64,000 nt of DNA from Glycine soja (lineage: Eukaryota; Streptophyta; Magnoliopsida; Fabales; Fabaceae): NCBI RefSeq assembly GCF_004193775.1, contig NC_041019.1, forward strand, positions 14,107,020 through 14,171,019, in the 5' to 3' direction. Shown here piece by piece: positions 34,567 through 44,975 of the stretch. Position 1 is the first letter of the stretch; every line of letters begins with the position of its first letter. Made by a program: the position numbers and the translations under genes. The notes beneath the pieces were generated by a model. It searched no databases. It was not told where the DNA came from and was given only the letters and a program-made list of their open reading frames with translations.

Positions 34567-35649
34567 TGTTAGACAAATGGCCTCAGTTATCTTAAGAAGG
34601 GGGGGTTGAATTAAGATACAAAGACTATTCCCCAATTAATCTTTCACTCTCTCTTTTTGGATTAAGAATGCACCCTTAGCATGAATTACTCAAAAGACAA
34701 TTCAAAATAAACTTCTTTAAAACAAAAGAAAAATAGCAATAAATAAAAGAAGTTTAAGGGAAGAGAGAAATGCAAACTTGATTTATACTGGTTCGGCCAC
34801 TTCCCGTGCCTACGTCCAGTCCTCAAGCAACCCACTTGAGATTTTCCACTCTCTTTGTAAAACTCCTTTTACAAAGTCTGAACCACACAGGAACAACCCT
34901 TCCCTTGTGTTCAGGAATCCTTTACAACAAGAGACCCTCGGTTTCTTAATCCCTTTTTAGAAGTAAGAAGAAGAGAAGAAGAAATCTCTCTTGAAAGAGA
35001 TAGATTGTACAATGAAGATCAATCAAAACTCCTTATTGAATATGCAAGTGTTTGACCAAGGAATCTTTTTGAGAGGATAAGACATTTCAGTTCAGAAAAA
35101 CTCTCTTAATCTTTTGAGAGGATAAAACTTTTTAGGCAATGAAAAACTCTCTTTTAAATTCGTGTTTTCAAGTCACATGTAAATAGACCTTTGATGGCCA
35201 TTCATAAACCATTTGAATAGATGTAAGTCTTGGAAATTATTTTCTGAAAATCTCCTCTGGTAATCGATTACAAGACTTGTGTAATCGATTACAGGCTTTA
35301 AAATTTGAATTAAAATGTTCAATAACTGCTGGTAATCGATTACCATCCATGTGTAATCGATTACACATTATAAATTTTGAATTCAAATTTCTAGTGATCG
35401 TTATAAACATTTTCAGCTGCTGGTAATCGATTACAACCAGAGAGTAAATCTCAATTTAAAATGATTTAAATAAAATTCTTTGGTCAAACCTTTTGCCTTT
35501 TCAATTTGGAAACTTCTTCCTAAGACTCTAGAGATCAACTTGATCATATATATTGATTTTCTTGGATTCTTGGATTCTTGTCTTGAATAAACTTGAGAAG
35601 CACTTGATCCTTTGGCATCATCAAAACATCAAAATATCTTGCTTCTACA
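34567..35649 (-). mobile_element. 3' LTR of the Sirevirus-like element
   Basis: 1083 bp, from TGTTAGACAA to GCTTCTACA on the + strand. Contains five exact GTAATCGATTAC palindromes (35262-35435) and a TATA-like box around 35180 (CTATTTACATG on the minus strand). Confidence 0.9.
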
Positions 35650-36004
35650 ATCTCCCCGTTTTTGATGATGACAATATCCTGAAATCAAAATAAACTATAT
35701 ACAAGTTGATAGCGCGTACACACAACCCTTACTCCCCCTATCTTTTGCAATTTACGCCTAAGTTAATGATTTCTAACCCATGTTCTCTCCCCCTTTGGCA
35801 ACATCAAAAAGCCAAAAACATATAAGGAAAAGAACTAAGGAAAACAATCAATAGTAAATAAAGTCAGTCATAAACCGAAGCAGACCACACAAAGTCTTAA
35901 CCAATCAATTTAAAGTCTAGAAATAGTAATAAAAGTGCAAGTTAACCATAACTAAAACAATAAAAGCCAAATACATGGCTGAAATAAAGAACTACTAGAA
36001 AGAA

Positions 36005-37150
36005 CTATGGGGCAGGTGGTTGATCAAAGCAACGGTGAATGAAACCTATGTCTTCTTCAAGCTGAGTAATCTGTGTATCCATGTCTTCAAAATGAGCATC
36101 AATGGCCTCCAAACGGTCACCTACAAACGCTCGAAGGCCACGCAGTTCAGAAAGGACTTCATGCATAAGAGTAGAGGAAGCATCTCTCTGTGGCAAAGGA
36201 GACAGAGTACGCTCATCAGGAATCGGTGGTGGTAAATCTTGTTTCCTAATCCACTATCCATCAATATCCTTATGGTACCCAAAAGAAGTTACCGCTCCAG
36301 CACTAATGGCAAAAGATCTCTTGACTTGAACAAAAGGTTCATCACCGAGAGGAATTTGAAAGTGGCAAAGAAAAAGAGTGACCAATGGAGGATACAGAAG
36401 AGGTGCATTGGTCTGTAATGTCTTATGCATACGGTACTTAACCAAGTAGGCCCAATCGATCAGACGATCGGTAAGAAAGGCCCACATCAAAATCAAGTCC
36501 TCCTCAGAGGCTTGAGCAAAATTAGACGAACGGGGTAGCAAAATTCCAACAAAGATGTAGTGCATGATGCGGCAATCAAAGGTTAACGACCCGACAAGCA
36601 ATTTGTCGGTCTTATCAGCCTGGTCATTATAGACCATACGACGAGCATCATGACTCGAATAATCGAACTTCCAGTCATAAACAACAGTGCCCTCAAAAGG
36701 AACACCTTAACTGGGTAATTTAGTCAATGAGAAAAATAGAGATTGATCAATGACAAGAGGAATACCATGCACCTCAGAGTAAAGTGTACTATCTTGAATT
36801 CTTAAGTTATTGTAAAAGACTCTAACTAGTTCAGGATAATGAGGCAACTTTAAAAACATAAAATCAACTAAGCTAGGGTTTTGAGACATTTGATACCACT
36901 TGTTGGACAAATGTCTTATCATCAAAGAAAGCTATGTCTAGGTACTTAGGGTCTAATATGATTCTAGTAGAAAACTGAGAAGAGTACCGTAGACATTGAT
37001 CATCTGAAGAAAATAGAGTATATGATCATGGAGATGACAAGGAAGGAGGAACTGGTGCTGTGGGTGCTTCAGATGGTCCGTGGCGTCAATGGCCTGCAAC
37101 AGCGGTGGTGGAGGATGATCCCTTTCGCTTCTTTGACGATTCTGCCATTT
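36005..37150 (-). pseudogene. Extra ORF of the Sirevirus-like element (putative plant transposon protein type)
   Basis: The minus-strand frame begins with an ATG near 37150 (MAESSKKRKGSSS), a start seen in legume transposon-associated proteins, and continues to 36005. Recognisable blocks are YPELVRVFYNNL, GIPLVIDQSLFF, GSLTFDCRIMHYIFVGILLP and LTDRLIDWAYLVKY, followed by a C-terminal coiled-coil-like part (ALEAIDAH-like, FEDMDTQITQLEEDI). This matches the family I know as putative plant transposon protein (Transposase_32-like); its function is unknown. In-frame stops occur near 37080, 37025, 36707 and 36254, and a frame change lies near 36890. That frame change coincides with an internal copy of the LTR/PBS junction (36889-36913). 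Confidence 0.6.
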
Positions 37151-37324
37151 GATGAAGTTTTAGTGAATTTCAATCGGTAGAATTGAAAGAGGAGTGAAAA
37201 TGATGAAGATTGGGCTTTGCGGGACGTGTTTTGGTTAAGAATTGAGGAAGATATGAATCTTTGAAGATTAGGGATGAAGGAGGCACGAAGAGGAGAGGTT
37301 GGTTGTGCAGCGTGACTGGTTTTC

Positions 37325-37505
37325 GTAAGTATTTATAGAGGAGGATGTGGTGTAATCGATTACAAGATTTGGTAATCGATTACAGGAGTAGTAAGCCTTC
37401 TGGTAATCGATTACAAGTTGTTGTAATCGATTACAAGCTGTTGTAATCGATTACATGCTATCTGTTCTTGTGTAATTGATTACACTTAATGGTAATCGAT
37501 TACCA
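37325..37505 (-). promoter_or_regulatory. Promoter-like module: TATA box plus six GTAATCGATTAC palindromes
   Basis: On the minus strand a cluster of six exact GTAATCGATTAC sites and one variant (37352-37503) is followed by CTATAAATAC (about 37332-37341) and then, about 180 bp on, the ATG of the extra ORF. The layout copies that of the LTRs (motif cluster, then TATA). Confidence 0.6.
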
Positions 37506-37509
37506 GAAC

Positions 37510-38212
37510 ATTAACTAGGCTTTTTCCACTAAAAATTATCTATGTCTATGCTAAAAACATCTAACTATATCAATAATCAATACTGATACTCATTTAATTC
37601 AATCAAACAAGCATCAATCAAAAACACAATCAAATACTTACAATTAAACACAATCAAACATCAATCTCAAACACAATCAAAAACTCATTCAAAAACAATC
37701 ATCAAAGACAATCAACATTTAAGCAGAAAACAAGCATCAAAATTCAATCAAGAGTTAACAATCATAGGAAAAAAATAATTAAAAGTAATTAATCAAAGAC
37801 AAGTGACCTTTGTTCGTTGTCTCCATAGATCACATATTTACTATCTTTGGGAGAAATATGAATAAACTCTTATGCATCTCCCGCCATGTGTTTGGAGAAA
37901 TTGCTATCAATGTATCAACTTTGCTTTTCTCCGCTTTCATAGTCTTTCAACACGAAACCCAGATTTATGATTTTATTTTTCTGAATCACTTGAAGATTTT
38001 TTTTTCATTATCTTCCCAAGTGATTTATGCTTTCTTTTCTTTGAGATTCCTCTTGTCGGATTTTTCAATTCTTCTTTTTAAAGACAATATAATCGAATCT
38101 CATGTGCCCAAGTTGATTGCTTTCATAGCATGTTGGGGCTAAGGAGGAATCTTCTTATTTCTTCTTTGTATTGATGTTTGATTCCCTTTTATTTCTTTTG
38201 TTTCTTAGAAAT
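37510..38212. other. Decayed gag C-terminal and linker region
   Basis: 37560-37800 is a run of imperfect CAATCA-rich repeats. 37800-38200 on the minus strand contains basic pieces that look like a decayed gag tail, with stops. No zinc knuckle found. Confidence 0.4.
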
Positions 38213-39016
38213 TTATTGAACTTTTTCACAGAATCTGAAATCATCATCATCTTCTTCTATTTCAGTCAAGTCCTCTTTGTCACTTTCTTCTTGAATAAAA
38301 GATGATGAGGCTCTGAGTGCTATTCCTTTTCTCTTTATATCATTCTCTTCATGTTGATGGAGTCTTATAAGTTCCATTTCATGTTCTTGAAGTTTTCCAA
38401 AGAGAGTGGCAAGAGACATATTAGTGAGATCTCTTGATTCTGCAATTATTGTTACTCTTGGTTGCCATTGTCTGCTCAAACATCTCAACACTTTGTTAAT
38501 AAGATCTTCATTAGGAAATATTTTTCCCAATGATGCAAGATGATTAACTATAAGAGTAAATCTCTTCTGCATATCTTCTATGGTCTCATATTGAAACATT
38601 CTGAACAGTTCATATTCATGTGTGAAAGTGTTTATTATACATCTCTTGACATCAGTTGTGCCTTCATAGGTTACTTGCAATGTATCCCACATTTCTTTTG
38701 CATTTTTACAATTTGAGACTCTAAAATATTCATCCATGCCTAATGCAGAAGTGATTATATTTTTGGCCTTTAAATTGTATTGAACCTTTCTTCTTTCATC
38801 ATCATTCCATTCTTCTCTTGGTTTTTCTATAGTTGCATTTCCCACTACCTTTGTAGGAATAAAGGGACCAACTTCAATGGCTTCCCATATATTTAAATCT
38901 ATGGCTTCAATGAGGATCTGCATTCGGGTTTTCCAATAGTGATAACCCTCGCCATTGAACATAAGATGCCTATTAATAGAATTTCCCTTAGGAAATGGAA
39001 AGTTGGATGAGACCAT
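38213..39016 (-). CDS. Copia gag-like capsid protein (UBN2-type), open frame
   Basis: 267 codons, uninterrupted, ATG at 39016. It begins 40 bp downstream of the primer-binding site. The protein shows the plant Copia gag pattern: FNGEGYHYWKTRMQ near residue 20, WEAIEVGPF, CKNAKEMWDTLQVTYEGT around residue 105-122, and HLASLGKIFPNEDL / VLRCLSRQWQPRVT further on, corresponding to the UBN2/gag capsid domain. The C-terminus is acidic and ends without a CCHC zinc knuckle, so the frame is truncated relative to usual gag proteins. It could form capsid-like particles for packaging, but the element lacks pol. Confidence 0.85.
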   Translation of the reverse strand: MVSSNFPFPKGNSINRHLMFNGEGYHYWKTRMQILIEAIDLNIWEAIEVGPFIPTKVVGNATIEKPREEWNDDERRKVQYNLKAKNIITSALGMDEYFRVSNCKNAKEMWDTLQVTYEGTTDVKRCIINTFTHEYELFRMFQYETIEDMQKRFTLIVNHLASLGKIFPNEDLINKVLRCLSRQWQPRVTIIAESRDLTNMSLATLFGKLQEHEMELIRLHQHEENDIKRKGIALRASSSFIQEESDKEDLTEIEEDDDDFRFCEKVQ

Positions 39017-39055
39017 ATCTATTCTTGAAGTTTTTAAACTTTATACAAGAAACAT

Positions 39056-39067
39056 GCTTTGATACCA
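39056..39067 (-). other. Primer-binding site (initiator tRNA-Met type)
   Basis: Minus-strand TGGTATCAAAGC begins two bases after the LTR end. It differs by one base from the canonical plant Copia TGGTATCAGAGC, complementary to the 3' end of initiator tRNA-Met. This fixes the minus orientation. Confidence 0.85.
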
Positions 39068-39069
39068 CT

Positions 39070-40176
39070 TGTTGGACAAATGGCCACAATTATCTTAAGA
39101 AGGGGGGGGGGGGGGTTGAATTAAGATACAAAGACTATTCCCTAATTAAACTTTCACTCTCTCTTTTTGGATTAACAATGCACCCTTAACATGAATTACT
39201 CAAAAGACAATTCAAAATAAACTTCTTTAAAGCAAAAAATAAATAGCAATAAATAAAAGAAGTTTAAGGGAAGAGAGAAATGCAAACTTGATTTATACTG
39301 GTTCGGCCACTTCTCGTGCCTACGTCCAGTCCTCAAACAACCCACTTGAGATTTTCCACTCTCTTTGTAAAACTCCTTTTACAAAGTCTGAACCACACAG
39401 GGACAACCCTTCCCTTGTGTTCAGGAATCCTTTACAACAAGAGACCCTCGGTCTCTTAATCCCTTTTCAGAAGTAAGAAGAAGAGAAGAAGAAATCTCTC
39501 TTGAAAGAGATAGATTGTACAATGAAGATCAATCAAAACTCCTTATTGAATATGCAAGTGTTTGACCAAGGAATCTTTTTGAGAGGATAAGACATTTCAG
39601 TTTAGAAAAACTCTCTTAATCTTTTGAGAGGATAAAACTTTTTGGGCAATGAAAAACTCTCTTTTAAATTCGTGTTTCCAAGTCACATATAAATAGACCT
39701 TTGATGGCCATTCATAAACCATTTGAATAGATGTGACTCTTGGAAATTATTTTCTGAAAATCTCCTCTGGTAATCGATTACAAGACTTGTGTAATCGATT
39801 ACAGGCTTTAAATTTTGAATTAAAATGTTCAATAACTGCTGGTAATCGATTACCATCCATGTGTAATCGATTACACATTATAAATTTTGAATTCAAATTT
39901 CAAGTGACTGTTATAAACATTTTCAGCTGCTGGTAATCGATTTCAATCTCTGGTAATCGATTACCAGAGAGTAAATCTCAATTTAAAATGATTTAGATAA
40001 AATTCTTTGGCCAAACCTTTTGCCTTTTCAATTTGGAAACTTCTTCCTAAGATTCTAGAGATCAACTTGATCATATATCTTGATTTTCTTGGATTCTTGG
40101 ATTCTTTTCTTGAATAAACTTGAGAAGAACTTGATCCTTTGGCATCATCAAAACATCAAAATATCTTGCTTCTACA
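39070..40176 (-). mobile_element. 5' LTR of the Sirevirus-like element
   Basis: 1107 bp. Contains a 14-base G run at 39102-39115, where the partner LTR has seven, and five exact GTAATCGATTAC sites plus one variant (39769-39963). The TATA-like CTATTTATATG lies near 39690 on the minus strand. Confidence 0.9.
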
Positions 40177-40181
40177 CCAAG

Positions 40182-40996
40182 GACGTACCTTGGGTTTTGC
40201 AAGAATGTGTACCAAGGACGAACCTTAGGTTTTTGATAGACATGTATTTTTGTGCAAATAAAAGTTTGGAATAGGAAAGATTATGAATGGCGGACCTTGT
40301 ATACCTTGAGTTCCCATGGAGATGAGACTTAGTAACAAAAAGGGCTCACCAAGGGTGGACCATGGGTTTGTCGAGCCTTGGACCGAGGACGTGTTTGCCC
40401 CGGGTTTTGTCAAACCTTCGGAGTCGTGTCGAGGCATACCAAGGATAGGCCTTGGATTTTATGAACCTGTGAGGATTACCAAATGCAGAGCTTGGGTTTG
40501 ACGAGTCTTGCGTGCAGTGCAAGTGTTGTGCTCTTCTGTACATGACACTCGTTGTGGGTGGCATGTACTAGAGACGTATTGGCATGCTCTTGCATACGTG
40601 TCTCTTACAAAGTGGCACATATTGGAGACATAGTGGGGTGAATCAATAGGACTCGCCAAGGACGGACCTTGAGTTTTGCAAGCCCTTAAGAGGATTGACC
40701 AGGGAGTTGTCCGACCTGGATTTTGAGCATCGTGCTCTTGCATACATGCCACTTCGTCATGGATGACACACAATAGTGATGTGGTGATATGCTTCTGCAT
40801 ATATGTCACTTGTCGTGGGTTGCATATACCGGAGTTATGAGGGTATGCTCGTGCGTGCATGTCACTCTTCGTGGTTGACATACACTAGAGGCTTAATAGT
40901 ATGCTCTTCCATATATGTCACTCATCGTGGGTGGAATATACTATAGTCATGATAGTAATATGCTCTTGCATGTATGTCACTCACCGTGGGTGGCAT
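40182..40996 (+). repeat. Array of degenerate ~60 bp repeats, left part
   Basis: The unit reads about CTCTTGCATAYATGTCACTC, then GTGGGTGGCATATACTAGAG and TCATGATAGTAATATG. About seven diverged copies lie between 40500 and 40996. CGGACCTTGGGTTTTG-type words precede them (40182-40500). The array continues after the solo LTR at 42395. Confidence 0.85.
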
Positions 40997-42394
40997 TGTT
41001 AGTCGTCATTTACGACTAACTTTTGTATTGAAAAGCATTATGAAATCTATGTCTTTTCCCCAATTTATAGTTCTTTTTGTAGGTTTGTACACATTTTTAT
41101 GTTTTGTTTAATTTTTATGCAGTAGATATTCCCTTCATTGTGAATTAATGTGTTTTCAACTTCAGTTTCAGGTGAAAAGATGAAGAATAAGAAGGTTGTT
41201 GTAGCTAGTATCTCGCTAAGCGAGGCATATGTGCTTAGCGAGAAACATCCGCTAAGTGAGACATCAGCTCACTTAGCGAGTAAGGAGAATCTTGAAGAGA
41301 ATTTGCCACGCATGCACACGCTTAGTGCGCCATCAACTCGCCCAGCGAGTCATTTGTCTCTTCTGGCGCCCAGAGCGCCTGACTCGCTAATCCAAAAATT
41401 ACTAACTCGTGATTAGCGCAAAAATGCCGCTAAGAAAGCCTTCAAGGACAGAAAGTCCTTAAGAGCCGAAGTTGGCGTAAAAATGAGGAGGCTTGAGAGT
41501 CTTTTAGCTTGTGAAAGAATAGAGACATATGTGAGAGACGCAATAGGGAAAGGGAGCACCTAAAACCTTAGCTTTCAAGAGGATTCTAGGTTTTAGAGTG
41601 ATTTATAGGTTCATAGAGGTGGAGGAGACATCCTCACCACTGTGTAATCTGAATTTTTCTTCCAAAACCTCCTATTGTAACTAAAAAGTGATAACTTGCC
41701 ACGGAAGGCTAAAGCTTTTGTTGGGAATTTCTACTGAGTCTTGATGTAAATACTTTTTACTATCTATTTAATGTTGTTTTGATGTGTTCATTGCTTCTAT
41801 TTGCATTTAATTATTGCATGCTTATGGACTGATCACCCATGTGTGTGTAAAGTTAGGATTTTTAGCATTGGAAAATGTTTTGAATCCTTAGAACTGGATA
41901 GAGCAGGGCTAGATCACTGTATGTTTGGACACGGAGTGCAGGGATTTAGTTTTTAATTTGTTGTAATTGTAATGCAATTCGTTTAGGCTAAGTTCGACGA
42001 GACATCCAAGAACGAGGTTTAAATAGAATTAGTTCATTCATGTGAGGAATCAGTGTTTGGTAGAATTGCCCTCAGCATAGAACACATAAACAACCTTAAA
42101 TAGAGAAAAACACTTAATTACATCAAGTTACTCAGTAGAAGGACCCAATGTTTTAATCATCTGTTTATTTCTTGCATTTACATAGTTAATTTTATACTTA
42201 TCTTTATAATTGCAACTATATCCTATTCTTATTTCTATTTCATGATGTTACACAAATGTCTACTTATTGAATGAACATTTTTCTGAATGAAACAAACTCT
42301 CTATGATTCGATACTCGGTTCTTACCATTTTATACTGCTTGTGTGACTCAGTACACTTGCTGATAAATTTCACAGTTGTAAAAAGAGTGGAACA
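40997..42394 (+). mobile_element. 1.4 kb solo LTR inserted in the repeat array
   Basis: Starts TGTTAGTCGTCATTTACGAC and ends AGAGTGGAACA, with TSD GGCAT at 40992-40996 and 42395-42399; removal restores the array word GGTGGCATACACTAGAG. Contains a cluster of CGCTAAGCG/CTTAGCGAG words (41210-41420). The tail words GATACTCGGTTCTTACCATT and TACTGCTTGTG match, in reverse, the start of the LTR at 43057, so the two are related families. No internal region is present. Confidence 0.87.
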
Positions 42395-43056
42395 GGCATA
42401 CACTAGAGACGGGGTGTGCTCGTGTGCACATGTCACTCGCCTTGGGTGACATGTACTAGAGGTTTAGTAGTATGCTCTTGCATATATGTCACTCGTCATG
42501 GGTGGCATATACTAGAGTCATGCTATTGATACGCTTTTACATGTATGTCACTCATCATGGGTGGCATACACTGGAGTCGTGATGGTAATATGCTCTTGCA
42601 TGTATGTCACTTGTTGTGGGTGGCACACTTTGGAGTCATGATGGTGATATGTTCTTGCATGTATGTCACTTGTCGTAGGTGACACATATTGGAGTCGTGA
42701 TGATGTGCTCATGCGCACATGTCACTCAGCGTGGGTGGCACGAACTAGAGACTTAGTAGGGTGCTTGTGCATATATGTTGTGGGTGGCATGTATTGGAGG
42801 CTTAGTAGGGTGCTCGTGTACGCATGTCCTGAGTGACACGTACTGGAGACATGGCAATATTCTCTTGCACATATGTCACTTGTTGTGGGCGGCATATACT
42901 AGAGTCATGGTAGTATGCTCTTACATATGTGCCTCTTACAAAGTGCTAGAAGAAGGGCTCACCAAGGGCGGACCTTGGGTTTTAAGAGCCTCGGAGCTAT
43001 GACTATGACTGCTCTTGTCTTAATAAGAGAAATGTGAAAAGGAACATAGGGTTTTA
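42395..43056 (+). repeat. Array of degenerate ~60 bp repeats, right part
   Basis: About nine more diverged copies of the CTTGCATRTATGTCACT...GTGGGTGGCATATACTAGAG unit, followed by GGGCGGACCTTGGGTTTT near 42965. Small open frames in it are repeat by-products. Confidence 0.85.
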
Positions 43057-44688
43057 TGTTTGACGGACGGCAAATGCACTGGATCGCGCAAGTAGTATAA
43101 AAATGGTAAATGAATACCGAGTATCGAACTCTCGGGGAACTTGTTTTACTTGGTAAAACTATGGTTCAGTAAATAAGTGCCTTTGGATGAAAGTTTGGTG
43201 TGTGGTATGGACAACTATGCAACTAAACTATTCAACAGTAAATCACGTAAGTAGTGGTGCTTAGCGCGAGCAACACTTCCAAAAATTTGACTAAGTTATT
43301 TGGGCTTAGCGACTAGGCTCGCTTAGCCGATCCACTGCCGCAACGAATAGCGATTAGCTGGGCCAGGAGCGGCTTAGCGTGAGGTAGTCAACAAAATTAT
43401 CTATCTAAGGTACCTGGGCTTAGTGAGACAACACTCGCTTAGCCACAGGTTTGTCATTAATGATCTGTACATTGGCTTAGCGTACACAGCAGTCGCTTAG
43501 CCGTGATGTTCATACCAGATGAAGAACATTCATCTAAAAAGATGAACTCGCTTAGCACAACACGGTTGGCTTAGTGAGTTTGCCTGGAAATGCATACATT
43601 CAAGCACTTTTGATGAACTCTCTTAGCACATTCGACGTGCTTAGCGCATTCGTCGTGTTTTCCAGAAAAAATGAAAAAAATGAACTTCGTTTTCATCCCT
43701 TTTAAGGCCTCTAAAAGGCACCTATCAAACATGCAAAACCATCAAAATTACCTACACAATACAATCCTTAACAAAGTCCTAATTTTTATCTATTCTATTT
43801 ACAATCTAAACCTAAAAATCAAATTGCTAACTTGATGTCTTCTATCCTAAGGTATTAACAAAATAAGAAGCATAAATGAAGTTGGAAGCTTACTTGGATC
43901 GAAGATGATTCACGAGGATTTGGTGAAGGATGCAAAATGAGCGCAAAAATGCAATGCGAAAGTTTCAGAAGAAAGAGGTTGCAAGAAAAGCTTTTCAGAT
44001 TTTTGGGGTAAGTGTGAGTGTACTATTGTTGCACTTCACTTAACCATTTTTCGACCCACTCGCTTAGTGAGATAATCCACTAAGCGAGAGAGGCATTTGG
44101 CTTTCCGCCTCCTCTCTTGGCGGGCCAACATGGGACCATTTAAAATTCAAATTTTATTTCTGAACCACGCTTAGCGCAAAGCACCACGCTAAGCGAATTG
44201 TGCAGATAAGAAAACCTGCAACTCTCGCTAAGCTGCACTCATGGTTGGCTTAGTGAATATACTGCATCCTTCATACAGAGGGGCATGCGCTTAGCAAGTG
44301 GTTGCTAGCTAAGCCATATCCAGGCTACAAGGAATTTCGCTTAGCGTGAATGGGTCGCGCTTAGCTCAATTAAACTAGTGATTTGGCTGCAAGGAATTAG
44401 GCTTAGCGCAAGTGCACCGCGCTTAGCCACTAAACATGATGCGCTTAGCAAATGTGCTCTCGCTTAGCCCAATTCAAATCGAATTGAATTGGGCTAAGCT
44501 CGCCCATGGCTAGCTTAGCGAGCCAATCACCTTGAGATGCAGGGGTTTGGGTGCTTAGCGCAGGCTAACCTCGCTTAGCGAAATACAGAGATGCGCTCAG
44601 CGCATGATATGCGCTTAACGAGTGGACTGTTTCCTTGAAAATGTTTTTTAAGTTATTTTCAGTCCACTTTCTCAAAACATGTAGAACA
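43057..44688 (-). mobile_element. 3' LTR of the gag-protease Gypsy element
   Basis: Limits inferred from TGTTTGACGG at 43057 and GTAGAACA at 44688 with the adjoining CCCCCC (polypurine tract on the minus strand). It holds about 30 copies of GCTTAGCG or close variants (43255-44620). The ends lack a confirmed TSD because the other end of the element is gone. Confidence 0.6.
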
Positions 44689-44975
44689 ACCCCCCAATAT
44701 CTATGACTCATTATAAGTTGATATCCCCCTTTTCACTGATCAAAAAGCAAATTCCAACTTATGCAATGGATGAGAAACAAAATGAAAGAAATTAACACTA
44801 GGTTGTCTCCCAAGAAGCGCTTCTTTAACGTCATTAGCTTGACACATATACCTCAATGGGTGATATCAAATTTGGCCCTCACCTTCGGGACCTCTTGTTC
44901 AACCTCCCTTACCTGTAAGCAAACATTTTGTTCTGGCACAGGCTTGTCTTCCACAAATAAATCAAAATCATTTCT

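Larger units (their letters stand above)
34567..40176 (-). mobile_element. Complete non-autonomous Sirevirus-like Copia element, 5.6 kb
   Basis: Flanked by CCAAG on both sides (34562-34566 and 40177-40181). Two LTRs (34567-35649 and 39070-40176) differ by roughly 30 sites by eye, plus a G-run length change and a 24 bp difference near one motif, so the insertion is fairly recent. On the minus strand the order is 5' LTR, primer-binding site, an open gag-like frame, a decayed extra ORF with its own promoter-like region, a polypurine tract CAAAAACGGGGAGA, and 3' LTR. No protease, integrase or reverse transcriptase was found, so it depends on a partner element. The Sirevirus assignment rests on LTR style and gag type and is inference. 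Confidence 0.88.
29703..43056 (-). mobile_element. Truncated Gypsy element, probable Tat lineage, with nested insertions
   Basis: The interpretation is a minus-strand element whose 3' LTR is at 29703-30335. The extra ORF lies on the opposite strand (32240-33846) and long tandem arrays lie further in. Tat-lineage Gypsy elements are known for extra, often antisense, ORFs and tandem repeats between pol and the 3' LTR, which fits. No gag, RT or integrase of this element is in the window, because its inner side is cut at 43057 by another Gypsy LTR. Insertions in it are a solo LTR (30437-31398), the Sirevirus-like element (34567-40176) and a solo LTR (40997-42394). Confidence 0.55.

Noticed and set aside
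35262..35435. Regularly spaced GTAATCGATTAC copies as a CRISPR-like array
   Set aside because: Plant nuclear LTR context, short palindromes and uneven spacing; no cas genes. They are LTR motifs.
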